Shown here in pieces: positions 33,052 through 42,050 of a DNA stretch of 64,000 nt; position 1 is the first letter of the stretch, and each line of letters opens with the position of its first letter. Source of the stretch: an uncultured Bacteroidales bacterium (GTDB taxonomy: Bacteria; Bacteroidota; Bacteroidia; Bacteroidales; P3); assembly GCA_946406015.1 (NCBI GenBank), contig CAMJJD010000004.1, forward strand, positions 1 to 64,000, in the 5' to 3' direction. Below the pieces are notes generated by a model. The model worked only from the letters and a program-made list of their open reading frames with translations, did not search any database and was not told where the DNA came from. Position numbers and translations under genes: made by a program.

Positions 33052-35979
33052 ATGGCAAGTTTCAGACTGAACAAGGTGGCCAAAGACTTCAACGTGGGTG
33101 TGCAGACCCTCGTGGAGTATCTGGCCAAGAAGGGGCACCAGGTGGAACCCAGCCCCAACACGAAGATTAGTGAGGAACAGTATGAACTGTTGGCCACTGC
33201 GTTCCAAGGTGAGCGCAAGGTGAAGGAAGAAGCCGACAAGATAGAGCTGATGACCAGCGGCAGCAACCGCGTGGTGGAGGCTGGCAGCAGGCCTGAACCC
33301 GAGTCCGAGTCCGACGAGGTTGTCATCAAGACTTACAAGGCCCCCAAGGCTGTCGAGTCAACGCCTGCTCCGGAACCCGACGTCGAGGTGGAATTCGAGG
33401 TCGAGGAAACCGTCGAGGTGGTGCCCGAGGAAGAGGTCGTCACCCCCGAGCCCGAGGTGACGGAAGAGGCACCGGCCGAAAAGGCCGAGGAGCCCGCTCC
33501 CGTCGCTGCCGACCCCAATAGCCCCTTCAACGTGGTGGGCAAGATCGACCTCAGCGCCATCAACCAGCGCATGCGGCCAGACAAGAAGAAGAACAAGAAG
33601 AAGGAACCCGCTGTGTCGCCAGCTGCCGCCGCCAAGTCGAAGGACAAGGTCCAGAAGGAGGAGGCTCCCAAGCCCGCCGCTCCCGCCAAGCCCGAACCGC
33701 AGGTGGCCCCGCAGCCCCAAGCGCCCGTCGCAGCCCCCGAACCCGTCGCAGTCGAACAGCCGGCCAAACCTGAACCCGAGTTCATCGAGACCCAATACAC
33801 CAAGCTCGAGGGTCCCAAGGTGCTCGACAAGATTGACCTCAGCCAGTTCTCCAAGGACGGCGCCGACACCCCCGGCAGCAAGCGCAAGCGCAAGCACACC
33901 AAGAAGGAAGCCGTCAGCGCCTCCGAGGTGAAGAAGATTGGCGCCGAGGTGGCCAAGAAGGAGAGTAAAGAGAAGGAGAAATCCCGCAAAGACAGCCAGA
34001 AGAACGCCGCCCAGCAGCAACAGGCTCCCAACAAGAAGAAGAAAAAGAAAGAGGAGAAGAAGCCCGTCGAGATTGACGACAACGAAATCGAGAAGCAGAT
34101 CCGCGACACCCTCGCTCGCCTCTCGCCCATGGGCAAGTCGAAGACCTCCAAGCACAACCGCGAGAAGCGCCAGAAGGTGCATGCCCAGATGGAGGAGGAG
34201 ATGATGCACGAGATGGAGCAGCAGAACGTGCTGCAGGTGACCGAGTTCGTCACCGCCAACGAGTTGGCCACCATGATGAACGTCCCCGTCACCAAGATCA
34301 TCGCCACCTGCATGTCCGTCGGCATCTTCGTCAGCATCAACCAGCGCCTCGACGCCGAGACCATCAAACTCATCACCGACGAGTTCGGCTTCCAGGTCAA
34401 CTTCGCCGACGAGGATGTGGTCAACACCATCCACAAAATCGAGGAGGAAGACCGTCCCGAGGACCTCGTGCCGCGCAACCCCATCATCACCGTCATGGGT
34501 CACGTCGACCACGGTAAGACCTCGCTGCTCGACTATATCCGCAAGACCAACGTCATCGCCGGCGAGGCGGGCGGCATCACCCAGCACATCGGTGCCTACG
34601 AGGTGCAGACCGCCGACGGCCGCAAGATCACCTTCCTCGACACCCCCGGCCACGAGGCTTTCACCGCCATGCGTGCCCGTGGTGCCAAGATGACCGATAT
34701 CGCCATCATTGTCATCGCCGCCGACGACAAGATCATGCCGCAGACGGTCGAAGCCATAAACCATGCCCAGTCGGCAGGTGTGCCCATCGTCTTCGCCATC
34801 AACAAGATTGATAAGCCTGGTGCCGACCCCGACCGCATCAAGACCGAGCTGGCCAACATGAACCTCCTCGTCGAGGAATGGGGCGGTAAATACCAGAGCC
34901 AGGACATCAGCGCCAAGAAGGGTATCGGCGTCGAGGAGCTGCTGGAAAAAGTTATCCTCCAGGCCGACATCATGGAGCTGAAGGGCAACCCCAACAAGCG
35001 CGCCAAGGGCGTCGTCATCGAGAGTTCGCTCGACAAGGGTCGCGGCTATGTCGCCAAGCTCCTTGTGCAGGAAGGCACCATCCGCAAGGGCGACCCCATC
35101 GTGGCCGGTGCCATCGCAGGCCGCGTCCGCGCCATGTACAACGAACGCAACCAGGAGGTCACCTCCGCCGGTCCCTCGCAGCCCGTGCTGCTCCTCGGCC
35201 TCACCGGCGCCTGTCAGGCAGGCGACACCTTCAACGTCATGGAGAACGAGAAGGAAGCCAAAGACATCGCCGCCAAGCGTACCCAGCTGCAGCGTGAGCA
35301 GGGCATCCGCACCCAGACCCACCTCACCCTCGAGGAGATTGGTCGCCGTCGCGCCCTCGGCAACTTCAAGGAGCTCAACATCATCGTCAAAGGCGACGTG
35401 GACGGCTCCGTCGAAGCCCTCAGCGACTCGCTCATCAAGCTCGGCAACGAAGAGGTGCAGGTCAACGTCATCCACAAGGGTGTGGGTCAGATCTCGGAGA
35501 ACGACGTCACGCTGGCTATGGCCTCCGACGCCATCATCATCGGCTTCCAGGTGCGTCCCAGCGTGGGCGCCCGCAAGATGGCCGAGACCGAGCATATCGA
35601 CATCCGCCTCTATAGCATCATCTACGACGCCATCAACGAGCTCAAGGACGCCATCGAGGGCATGCTCGCTCCCGAGACGCAGGAGAAGATCGTCGCCAAC
35701 CTCGAGATCCGCGAGACCTTCAAGATCAGCAAGGTCGGCACCATCGCCGGCTGTATGTGCCTCGACGGCAAGATCAACCGCCAGAGCAACATCCGCATCA
35801 TCCGCGACGGCATCGTGGTCTACACGGGCAAGCTCGCCTCCCTCAAGCGCTTCAAAGACGACGTCAAAGAAGTTGTCAGCGGCCAGGATTGCGGCTTGAA
35901 CATCGAAAACTACAACGACATCAAGGTCGGCGACATCGTCGAAGCCTACGAGGTGATAGAGATCAAGCGCAAGCTTTGA
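33052..35979 (+). CDS. infB: Translation initiation factor IF-2
   Basis: A 975-residue GTPase that delivers initiator tRNA to the 30S subunit and promotes subunit joining. A long low-complexity N-terminal region (about 60-400, rich in Glu, Pro, Ala, Lys, with many KKKK tracts) follows a small IF2-N domain. The G domain has [12 protein letters not shown] (G1), DTPGHEAF (G3) and NKID (G4), followed by domains II to IV and the [14 protein letters not shown] region. The longest gene of the operon; its end is followed by a REP-like repeat. Confidence 0.97.
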   Translation: MASFRLNKVAKDFNVGVQTLVEYLAKKGHQVEPSPNTKISEEQYELLATAFQGERKVKEEADKIELMTSGSNRVVEAGSRPEPESESDEVVIKTYKAPKAVESTPAPEPDVEVEFEVEETVEVVPEEEVVTPEPEVTEEAPAEKAEEPAPVAADPNSPFNVVGKIDLSAINQRMRPDKKKNKKKEPAVSPAAAAKSKDKVQKEEAPKPAAPAKPEPQVAPQPQAPVAAPEPVAVEQPAKPEPEFIETQYTKLEGPKVLDKIDLSQFSKDGADTPGSKRKRKHTKKEAVSASEVKKIGAEVAKKESKEKEKSRKDSQKNAAQQQQAPNKKKKKKEEKKPVEIDDNEIEKQIRDTLARLSPMGKSKTSKHNREKRQKVHAQMEEEMMHEMEQQNVLQVTEFVTANELATMMNVPVTKIIATCMSVGIFVSINQRLDAETIKLITDEFGFQVNFADEDVVNTIHKIEEEDRPEDLVPRNPIITVMGHVDHGKTSLLDYIRKTNVIAGEAGGITQHIGAYEVQTADGRKITFLDTPGHEAFTAMRARGAKMTDIAIIVIAADDKIMPQTVEAINHAQSAGVPIVFAINKIDKPGADPDRIKTELANMNLLVEEWGGKYQSQDISAKKGIGVEELLEKVILQADIMELKGNPNKRAKGVVIESSLDKGRGYVAKLLVQEGTIRKGDPIVAGAIAGRVRAMYNERNQEVTSAGPSQPVLLLGLTGACQAGDTFNVMENEKEAKDIAAKRTQLQREQGIRTQTHLTLEEIGRRRALGNFKELNIIVKGDVDGSVEALSDSLIKLGNEEVQVNVIHKGVGQISENDVTLAMASDAIIIGFQVRPSVGARKMAETEHIDIRLYSIIYDAINELKDAIEGMLAPETQEKIVANLEIRETFKISKVGTIAGCMCLDGKINRQSNIRIIRDGIVVYTGKLASLKRFKDDVKEVVSGQDCGLNIENYNDIKVGDIVEAYEVIEIKRKL

Positions 35980-36010
35980 TAGGTTATAGGTTATAGATTA
36001 TAGCATGTAC

Positions 36011-36108
36011 TAAGCCCCGTAGGGGCGGCAGCGAATAGGCAGGGGTGAAGCGCAGCGTAACCCCTGCACACCCAACCACCCACCACCTAAGCCCCGCAGG
36101 GGCGGCAG
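36011..36108. repeat. Paired REP-like repeats after infB
   Basis: TAAGCCCCGTAGGGGCGGCA (36011-36030) recurs as TAAGCCCCGCAGGGGCGGCA (36089-36108). Between them GCAGGGGT (36039-36046) and ACCCCTGC (36060-36067) form an inner inverted pair. The RNA could fold into two or three hairpins. GTTATAG words precede it (35981-36002). Confidence 0.7.
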
Positions 36109-36117
36109 AAAAAGGAA

Positions 36118-36699
36118 ATGACAAAGAATCTCTACATAATAGCAGGTTGCAATGGAGCTGGCAAGACGACAGCTTCCTACACCATACTGCCTGAGATTCT
36201 TGACTGCCGCGAGTTCGTCAACGCCGACGAGATTGCCCGCGGCCTGTCGCCGTTCAATCCCAACAGCATGGCCATAGAGGCCGGTAAACTAATGCTGAAA
36301 CGCATAAAGGAGCTGCTCAGCCGCGATGAATCCTTTGCCATAGAAACTACCCTCGCCACACGCTCTTATGTCAACCTTGTACATCAGGCGCAGGGGAAGG
36401 GGTACCTTGTCACTCTTGTGTTCTTCTGGCTCAACAAACCGGAATTAGCCCTTCAGCGCATTGCAGCACGTGTCAGAAACGGAGGCCATGACATACCCGA
36501 ACAGACAGCACGCCGTCGCTATGTTGCCGGAATCAACAACCTCTTCGACCTTTTCATCCCCGCCGTTGATTATTGGATGATATACGACAACAGCGAATCG
36601 CCGTGCCTCCCTGTTGCACAAGGTAAAGCCACCCTGACCACAACAATCTACGACGAGAATAAACTTAACAAAATCAAGAGTTATGTCAGAGAAAGATGA
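36118..36699 (+). CDS. Zeta-toxin family P-loop kinase
   Basis: A 193-residue protein. Walker A A9-GCNGAGKTT-18 starts a P-loop fold; FVNADEIARGLSPFNP and FAIETTLATRSYVNL match the Zeta toxin/YPO family substrate region, and QRIAARVRNGGHDIPEQTARRRY carries the late Arg-rich segment. Zeta toxins phosphorylate UDP-GlcNAc and related sugars; chromosomal relatives may have other substrates. The next small gene overlaps its end by 17 nt, suggesting a two-gene unit. No promoter was found between it and infB other than REP-like DNA. Confidence 0.8.
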   Translation: MTKNLYIIAGCNGAGKTTASYTILPEILDCREFVNADEIARGLSPFNPNSMAIEAGKLMLKRIKELLSRDESFAIETTLATRSYVNLVHQAQGKGYLVTLVFFWLNKPELALQRIAARVRNGGHDIPEQTARRRYVAGINNLFDLFIPAVDYWMIYDNSESPCLPVAQGKATLTTTIYDENKLNKIKSYVRER

Positions 36700-36865
36700 A
36701 AAACTGCTAACCGAGAAATTGTTATATGGATTGAAACTCTCCGAGCGTCGCATGCTCGAAGAGAAAGCCCTGCATGGAGAGGACATTGTCGTCTGCGATG
36801 CCGACAACAACATCCACCGCATACCCGCCAGCGAAGCATTAAAGAAACTTCCCGCTATACAATAA
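36683..36865 (+). CDS. Small partner of the zeta-toxin-like gene, possible antitoxin
   Basis: A 60-residue acidic protein: a helical N-terminal half (MSEKDEKLLTEKLLYGLKLS) and a strand-rich end (DIVVCDADNNIHRIPASEAL). It overlaps the toxin-like gene by 17 nt. Size, charge and overlap suit an antitoxin or modulator, but it is unlike the classical epsilon antitoxin, and its place after the toxin is the reverse of many toxin-antitoxin pairs. Confidence 0.6.
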   Translation: MSEKDEKLLTEKLLYGLKLSERRMLEEKALHGEDIVVCDADNNIHRIPASEALKKLPAIQ

Positions 36866-36896
36866 AGCATCACGCTTCGCGTTAAATAGAGAACCT

Positions 36897-36968
36897 GCTC
36901 CTGTAGTTCAATGGATAGAATAGAGGTTTCCTAAACCTTTGATCAGGGTTCGATTCCCTGCGGGAGTA
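36897..36968 (+). tRNA. tRNA-Arg (CCT)
   Basis: A complete cloverleaf of 72 nt. Acceptor GCTCCTG pairs with CGGGAGT, with a G:U end pair. D-stem GTTC/GAAT. Anticodon stem GAGGT/ACCTT encloses TTCCTAA, anticodon CCT, reading AGG. The T-arm contains GGGTTCGATTCCC. Discriminator A, no encoded CCA. Its 3' portion (from 36931) recurs at 41413-41478 beyond the xylose genes. Confidence 0.93.
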
Positions 36969-36980
36969 CAAAAGCGAAAA

Positions 36981-37009
36981 GGGCGACCGACTGGATCGGT
37001 CGCCCTTTG
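36981..37009. terminator. Terminator serving tRNA-Arg and xylA
   Basis: GGGCGACCGA (36981-36990) and TCGGTCGCCC (36996-37005) form a perfect 10-bp stem with a 5-nt loop. TTT follows on the plus strand; TTTT then TTTT follow on the minus strand. It probably stops both the tRNA and the converging xylose operon. Confidence 0.8.
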
Positions 37010-37033
37010 CTTGTTGTCAGTGTCGAGGGGTCC

Positions 37034-38353
37034 TCAACAGGCATACAATGCCACGAGGGCTTCGTATTTCTCTTGCTTGCCGCTGGTGACGGCGGGTTCG
37101 CCCACTTGCTTGCCGTAATTGTAGATCTGTTCGAAAGTGAGCTTGCCCTCCTCGAAGTTCTTGCCGATACCGCTGTCGAACGAGGCGTAGCGCTGACGCT
37201 TCATCTCGGGCAGGGGACTGTTCTGCAATAGGTCGGCGGCGCAGAGCAGGGCGCGGGCCATAGCGTCCATACCGCTGATATGGGCGATGAAGATGTCGTC
37301 GGGATCGGTGCTGTTGCGACGCAGCTTGGCGTCGAAGTTGGTGCCGCCGGTGGTGAATCCGCCGCCACGGATAATCTCCATCCAGGCCTGCGTCAGCTCG
37401 TAGTTGTCGATGGGGAACTGGTCTGTGTCCCAGCCGTTTTGTGCGTCGCCACGGTTGGCGTCGATGCTGCCTAGCATGTCGGCGTCGACGGCGCAGGCCA
37501 GCTCATGCTCGAAGGTGTGGCCCGCCAGGGTGGCGTGGTTCACCTCGATGTTGACCTTGAAGTCCTTGTCCAATCCATGTGCGCGGAGGAAGGCGATGAC
37601 CGTCTCGGTGTCGACATCGTATTGGTGCTTCATGGGCTCCATGGGCTTGGGCTCGATGAGGAAGGTGCCCTTGAATCCGTGGGCGCGACCGTAGTCGCGG
37701 GCGGCACGCAGCATGGTGGCCAGATGCTCCTTCTCGCGGCGTTGGTCGGTGTTCAGCAGGCTCATATAGCCCTCGCGGCCACCCCAGAAGACGTAGTTCT
37801 CGCCCCCCAGTTTGATGGTGGCGTCGATGCTGTTTTTGATTTGCACCACGGCGCGGGCCACCACGTCGAAGTCGGGGTTGGTGGCGGCACCGTTCATGTA
37901 GCGCTTGTGGCCGAAAACATTGGCAGTGCCCCACAGCAGGTGGATGTCGGGATACTGACGCATCTTCTCCAGCGCATAGTCGGTGATAGCCTGCATACGC
38001 TCTTCATACTCCTGCACGGTAGCACCTTCCTCGATGAGGTCCACGTCGTGGAAGCAGAAGTAGTGGATGCTCAGTTTGTCCATCAATTCGAAGCCGGCAT
38101 CCATCTTGTCCTTGGCGCGCTGCAGAGGGTCGGTGGCACGATCCCATTCATAGCTGCGGGTCTGTCCGCCGAAGGGGTCGGCGCTGGCCTGGCCCAGTGT
38201 GTGCCACCATGCCATGGCGAAGCGCAGCCAGTCCTTCATCTTCTTGCCCATCACCTCGCGCTCAGGGTCATACCAGTGGAAGGCCATCACATTCTTGCTT
38301 TCGGTTCCCTCGAAGGGGATCTTCTTGATCTGAGGAAAATACTCTTTTGCCAT
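37034..38353 (-). CDS. xylA: Xylose isomerase
   Basis: A 439-residue enzyme, the usual length, converting D-xylose to D-xylulose in the cytosol with two divalent metals. AKEYFPQIKKIPFEG starts the family. FCFHDVDLIEEG, VFWGGREGYMSLLNT, FLIEPKPMEP, NIEVNHATLAGHTFEHEL and GSIDANRGD cover the catalytic His and metal ligands. ATG 38353 was chosen: the long upstream in-frame extension runs antisense through xylB and does not resemble the family. Last gene of xylE-xylB-xylA; xylB ends 16 nt before it. Confidence 0.96.
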   Translation of the reverse strand: MAKEYFPQIKKIPFEGTESKNVMAFHWYDPEREVMGKKMKDWLRFAMAWWHTLGQASADPFGGQTRSYEWDRATDPLQRAKDKMDAGFELMDKLSIHYFCFHDVDLIEEGATVQEYEERMQAITDYALEKMRQYPDIHLLWGTANVFGHKRYMNGAATNPDFDVVARAVVQIKNSIDATIKLGGENYVFWGGREGYMSLLNTDQRREKEHLATMLRAARDYGRAHGFKGTFLIEPKPMEPMKHQYDVDTETVIAFLRAHGLDKDFKVNIEVNHATLAGHTFEHELACAVDADMLGSIDANRGDAQNGWDTDQFPIDNYELTQAWMEIIRGGGFTTGGTNFDAKLRRNSTDPDDIFIAHISGMDAMARALLCAADLLQNSPLPEMKRQRYASFDSGIGKNFEEGKLTFEQIYNYGKQVGEPAVTSGKQEKYEALVALYAC

Positions 38354-38369
38354 ATCTGAAATGATTGCG

Positions 38370-39818
38370 TTATTGTGTAATTGTGTTGGTATTCGATGCG
38401 TCAAATGTATGGATGTTTGTGTCCAATATCGATTTCCAGCGGGCATAGGCCTCGCGGGTGGTGCCGCTGTGCTCGGGTTCGACCCTGAGCAGGCATTGCA
38501 GCGAGGCAAAGGCCTCGTCGGGTGTGTGGTATATTCCTGCTCCCAGGCCGGCGCCGCGTGCGGCTCCGACACTTCCGTCGGTGTCGTAGAGCTCGATGGT
38601 GGCACCGCTGACGTTGGAGAGGGTCTGCCGGAACAGCGGCGAGAGAAACATATTGGCCTTGCCGGCACGTATCACGTGTACGTCACCCATCTTCTCCATC
38701 CCATATATCAAGGCGAAGGCCACGCCCTCCTGTGCTGCACGCAGCAGGTGGGCCTGTCCGTGGCGGTTGAGGTCGATGCCGTGGATCGAGGAGCCGATGT
38801 TGCGGTTGAGCAGCACGCGCTCGGCACCGTTGCCGAAGGGGAGGATGGTGAGTCCGTCGCAGCCGATGGGTGCTTGGGCCGCGAGGGTGTTGATCTCATC
38901 GTAGGTCGCTGTCGGGGCCACCTGACGCTTTATCCATGCGTTCATGATGCCACAGCCGTTCACGCAGTGCATCACACCCAGATAGTGGTTGACATGCAGG
39001 AAGACATTCAGTCCGCTTGCCGCCTGCCATTCGCCGCTTGCCACTCCGTACACTACGCCGCTGGTGCCTGCGGTGGCGGCCACCTCGCCCGGGTTGAGCA
39101 CGCCCAGCGAGAGGGCGTTGTTGGGTTGGTCGCCGGCGCGGTAGGCAACGGGGATGCCGGCCGGGATACCGAGTTCGGCGGCAGCCTCGCGGCTCACACG
39201 GCCTTGCTCGCCGAAGGTAGGTACCAGTGGGGATATGATGTCCTCAGGGAATCCAAAGTGGGTCATCATCGCGGAGCTGACGCACTTCGTGTCGAAGTCC
39301 CACAGCATCATCTCGCTCAGGCCGCATGCTGTTGTGGCTGGGGTGCCGGTGAGGCGCAGGGCGAGGTAGTCGCCAGGGAGGAGAATGTATCTGATGCGGT
39401 CGAAGAGGGTCGGCTCGTGTTCCTTGACCCAGGCCAGTTTGGCGGCGGTGAAGTTGCCCGGCAACGGGGCGTGCTCGCCATAGGGGACACCGCGCGAGTC
39501 GCACCAGATGATGGCGTCGCGCAGGGGCTGCAAATCTTTGTCCATACAGACGAGGCCATGCATCTGATAGCTGATGCCGATGGCGGCGACGGAGTGGAGC
39601 GTGGAGGGTGGGGTGAGGTGGGCGAGCTTGCGCAGCGCTTCCTTGAAGTAGCACCACCAGTCGTCGGCTTTCTGTTCGGCCCAGCCGGGCTGCAAGGCTT
39701 TGATGGGGGCTTCCGTCTCTGGCCAGTGTGCCGTTGCTTTGCACTCGCCGCTGTCGGCATCCACCAGCGCTACCTTCACGCTGCTGCTCCCTAGGTCAAT
39801 CCCCAAAAGATATTTCAT
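38370..39818 (-). CDS. xylB: Xylulokinase
   Basis: A 482-residue FGGY-family sugar kinase phosphorylating D-xylulose to xylulose-5-phosphate for the pentose phosphate pathway. MKYLLGIDLGSSSVKVALVD is the N-terminal phosphate motif, ISYQMHGLVCMDKDL follows, and AGDQPNNALSLGVLNPGEVAATAGTSG is the central FGGY core. ATG 39818 removes a four-codon extension. It lies between xylE (39 nt upstream) and xylA, all on the minus strand. Confidence 0.95.
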   Translation of the reverse strand: MKYLLGIDLGSSSVKVALVDADSGECKATAHWPETEAPIKALQPGWAEQKADDWWCYFKEALRKLAHLTPPSTLHSVAAIGISYQMHGLVCMDKDLQPLRDAIIWCDSRGVPYGEHAPLPGNFTAAKLAWVKEHEPTLFDRIRYILLPGDYLALRLTGTPATTACGLSEMMLWDFDTKCVSSAMMTHFGFPEDIISPLVPTFGEQGRVSREAAAELGIPAGIPVAYRAGDQPNNALSLGVLNPGEVAATAGTSGVVYGVASGEWQAASGLNVFLHVNHYLGVMHCVNGCGIMNAWIKRQVAPTATYDEINTLAAQAPIGCDGLTILPFGNGAERVLLNRNIGSSIHGIDLNRHGQAHLLRAAQEGVAFALIYGMEKMGDVHVIRAGKANMFLSPLFRQTLSNVSGATIELYDTDGSVGAARGAGLGAGIYHTPDEAFASLQCLLRVEPEHSGTTREAYARWKSILDTNIHTFDASNTNTITQ

Positions 39819-39857
39819 CCTAATTTCCAATTTCTGATTTCTAGGTTCTGCTTCCCT

Positions 39858-41333
39858 TTACATCTTCCGCTTCCACAGTCTTGTCATGTCTTCCAGCGTC
39901 TTGCCCTTGGTTTCGGGCACCAGCCGCCAGACGAAGATGGCCGCCACGATGCACATCACGGCATAGAGTCCGTAGGTAAACCAATGACCAAAGTTATCAC
40001 CTGGTGTGAGGTGCATATTGAACATTGGCACGAAGGTGCTGCTGACGATGAAGTTGAAGATCCACTGGGCGGCTACGGCGATGGCCACCGCTGCGCCGCG
40101 GATGGTGTTGGGGAAGATCTCGGCGATAAGCACCCAGCAGATGGGGCCCCACGAGAACATGAAGGCTGCAGAATAAAGCATGATGGACAGCATCGTCACC
40201 AGCTGCATCCCGTCGACGCCGAAGGTCAGAGCCACGCCGAGGGCGCCGACACCCATAGCTAGCGAGCCGGTAATCAGCAGCGGCTTGCGGCCAATCTTCT
40301 CCACCGTGAAGATGGCCACCAAGGTGAACAGAATATTCACCACCCCCATCATCACGGTGTTGAACATCGGGTTGGTCATGCCCATGTCGCCGAAGATGCG
40401 GGGGGCATAGTAGAGCACCGCGTTGATGCCCACCAACTGCTGGAAGACACTCAGCATGATGCCGATGAAGACCACCAGCCATCCGTAGGCGAACAACCGT
40501 TCGGTGCGCACGGTGGCGGTGTTCTTGATATCCTCGATGATCTCATGCGCTTTCTCCTCGCCGTTGATGCGGGTCAGCACACCGAGGGCCCTTTCTTCGC
40601 GGCCCGACATCACCAGGTAGCGCGGCGACTCGGGCACCAGGCATATCAGCACCGTGAACAGTGCCGCCGGCACTGCCTCGCTGCCGAACATATAGCGCCA
40701 TCCCGTCTCGATGGTCCAGGGGTCACTGCCGGGTGCCACCGCGTTGATCCCCTGTCCGATCTGCTCGATGACAGGGTTGGTGTGTGAACCGAGGATGAGG
40801 AAGTTGACGAAGTAGACCACCAGCTGGCCGAAGATGATGGCGAACTGGTTCCAACTCACCAGCTGGCCGCGTCGGTCGGAAGGCGCCACCTCGCCGATAT
40901 ACATCGGGCAGACGGCGCTGGCCAGACCTACGCCCATGCCGCCAATTACGCGGTAGACGTTGAACATCCACAGCAGACCCTTTGTGGGCTCTCCCTTGGT
41001 GAAGAAGAGGAACTCGGGATTCATCGACCCCAAGGCCGAGAGGAGGAACAGCACGCCGGCCAGCACCAGCGACCGTTTGCGGCCCCAGCGCGAAGCCACA
41101 AGTCCGCTCAGCAGGGCTCCGATCACGCAGCCAATCAGGGCACTGCTCGACGTGAAGCCGTGCATCATGTCCGTGTAGGTGAAATCATTGGCCCCCAGAA
41201 AGAAGGCTTGCAGCCCCTTCTCGGCGCCCGAGATGACGGCGGTATCATAGCCAAAAAGCAGCCCCCCCAATACGGCCACCAGCACGATACTGTACAGGTA
41301 GGCACGATTACGTCCGGTAGATGTCTTATTCAT
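39858..41333 (-). CDS. xylE: D-xylose:H+ symporter, MFS sugar porter
   Basis: A 491-residue, 12-span sugar porter. SIVLVAVLGGLLFGYDTAVISGAEKGL is helix 1; SRWGRKRSLVLAG, PESPRYLV, QQLVGINAVLYYAPRIF and PETKGKTLEDM are sugar-porter signatures. Order with xylB and xylA makes xylose the likely substrate. ATG 41333 is preferred over a long in-frame extension that reads through tRNA-derived sequence. No standard -33/-7 promoter was recognised in the about 80 nt before it, which end at the duplicated tRNA-Arg piece. Confidence 0.92.
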   Translation of the reverse strand: MNKTSTGRNRAYLYSIVLVAVLGGLLFGYDTAVISGAEKGLQAFFLGANDFTYTDMMHGFTSSSALIGCVIGALLSGLVASRWGRKRSLVLAGVLFLLSALGSMNPEFLFFTKGEPTKGLLWMFNVYRVIGGMGVGLASAVCPMYIGEVAPSDRRGQLVSWNQFAIIFGQLVVYFVNFLILGSHTNPVIEQIGQGINAVAPGSDPWTIETGWRYMFGSEAVPAALFTVLICLVPESPRYLVMSGREERALGVLTRINGEEKAHEIIEDIKNTATVRTERLFAYGWLVVFIGIMLSVFQQLVGINAVLYYAPRIFGDMGMTNPMFNTVMMGVVNILFTLVAIFTVEKIGRKPLLITGSLAMGVGALGVALTFGVDGMQLVTMLSIMLYSAAFMFSWGPICWVLIAEIFPNTIRGAAVAIAVAAQWIFNFIVSSTFVPMFNMHLTPGDNFGHWFTYGLYAVMCIVAAIFVWRLVPETKGKTLEDMTRLWKRKM

Positions 41334-41412
41334 AAGCGTATCTTGTTTCGAGTATAAGATTACTTGTGCAGATAACGCTCCGGAGTGGGATATATTGTGT
41401 TCATACACTTGT

Positions 41413-41478
41413 CTAAACCTTTGATCAGGGTTGTCGGCAGATCCGACGCCACAGCACGATTTCCTGCGGGAGTACAAA
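41413..41478. repeat. Second tRNA-Arg 3' end, split by a 24-bp hairpin insert (att-like)
   Basis: 41413-41432 is identical to 36931-36950 of tRNA-Arg, and 41457-41478 matches 36951-36972 at 21 of 22 bases. Between the halves, exactly in the T-loop, is a 24-bp insert (41433-41456) whose first 15 bases can form GTCGG-CAGAT-CCGAC. With the intact tRNA it forms a direct repeat around the xylose genes, like attL/attR of an element inserted in a tRNA. No integrase is present between or next to the repeats. Confidence 0.85.
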
Positions 41479-41496
41479 CAACGACAACCATCCACC

Positions 41497-41525
41497 GAGC
41501 ACCGCAATTCGCGGTGCTCTTTTTT
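41497..41525 (+). terminator. Intrinsic terminator after the tRNA-Arg remnant
   Basis: GAGCACCGC (41497-41505) pairs with GCGGTGCTC (41511-41519), loop of 5 nt, then T6. It stands where a tRNA terminator would stand. Confidence 0.85.
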
Positions 41526-41619
41526 GCTAATTTTACGGTGCTTCATTGGCGCTATTATCTTCTGCGACCCTCCTTTGCTCCTTCTATGTGGGGCCTTTCA
41601 ACTTATTTGATGGTTACGA

Positions 41620-41651
41620 TTTGGTAGATAAGAAAATATTCTGTATATTTG
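41620..41651 (+). promoter_or_regulatory. Promoter of the 6S-like RNA
   Basis: TTTG (41620-41623) and TATATTTG (41644-41651), spacer 20 nt. No open reading frame of note follows; the structured RNA does. Confidence 0.75.
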
Positions 41652-41656
41652 CAGGT

Positions 41657-41900
41657 GTAAAAACGACATGATTAATAACGTATTAGTAAGAAAAACAGAG
41701 GAATAGTAAAGTAGAACATCCTTGATGAAGCTGAGGATACCGAATTAGCACTTCATACACTTTCAGCAATCAGGCGATACACGGATGTTCGCGCTAAACA
41801 TAGGGCGTGAACTGTGATTGTTGTCTGATTGGTCGTGCTAAACCAAGGTATCCCAATCGCATCCACGCCCTCTTTTAAGAAAGAAAGAGGGCTTTTTATT
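41657..41900 (+). ncRNA. ssrS: Structured non-coding RNA, 6S-like (Bacteroidales-1 type)
   Basis: About 240 nt bounded by a promoter (-7 box ends at 41651) and a terminator (GCCCTCTTT 41867-41875 pairing with AAAGAGGGC 41884-41892, then T5). The body folds into one long interrupted rod: GGATACC/GGTATCC (41735-41741 with 41847-41853), TTAGCAC/GTGCTAA (41745-41751 with 41835-41841), CAATCAG/CTGATTG (41767-41773 with 41825-41831), and an inner GTTC..GAAC hairpin. This shape fits 6S RNA, which traps sigma-70 polymerase, and the Bacteroidales-1 motif. The family assignment needs a covariance search. The 150 nt after it hold no clear gene. Confidence 0.75.
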
Positions 41901-42050
41901 TGCCCACCAAAAATATATGGCAAAAAGATGAAATTGCATTTTAAACTTGTAAGGAAATGGGCATAAATGTAGAATTATTCCATGTAGCATGGGACTGTGA
42001 TTTGGAAAGGACTATTACCACTTTAAAGAAATAAACTATAGCTTAGTATT

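Noticed and set aside
33358..35595. 745-codon open frame on the minus strand opposite infB
   Set aside because: It mirrors the codon pattern of infB, encodes low-complexity Leu/Gly/Asp runs and matches no family; infB is certain.
36011..36108. Riboswitch or toxin-antitoxin operator upstream of the zeta-like gene
   Set aside because: The sequence is a paired REP-like repeat of a style seen elsewhere in the window; nothing ties it to a ligand or regulator.
38354..38668. N-terminal extension of xylose isomerase
   Set aside because: The added residues are Pro/Ser/Thr-rich, run through xylB in another frame, and have no counterpart in xylose isomerases.
41413..41478. A second tRNA-Arg gene
   Set aside because: The acceptor 5' strand and D-arm are missing and the T-loop is interrupted.
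41334..41546. N-terminal extension of the xylose transporter
   Set aside because: It would translate the tRNA-Arg remnant and its terminator; the family starts near the first helix at 41333.
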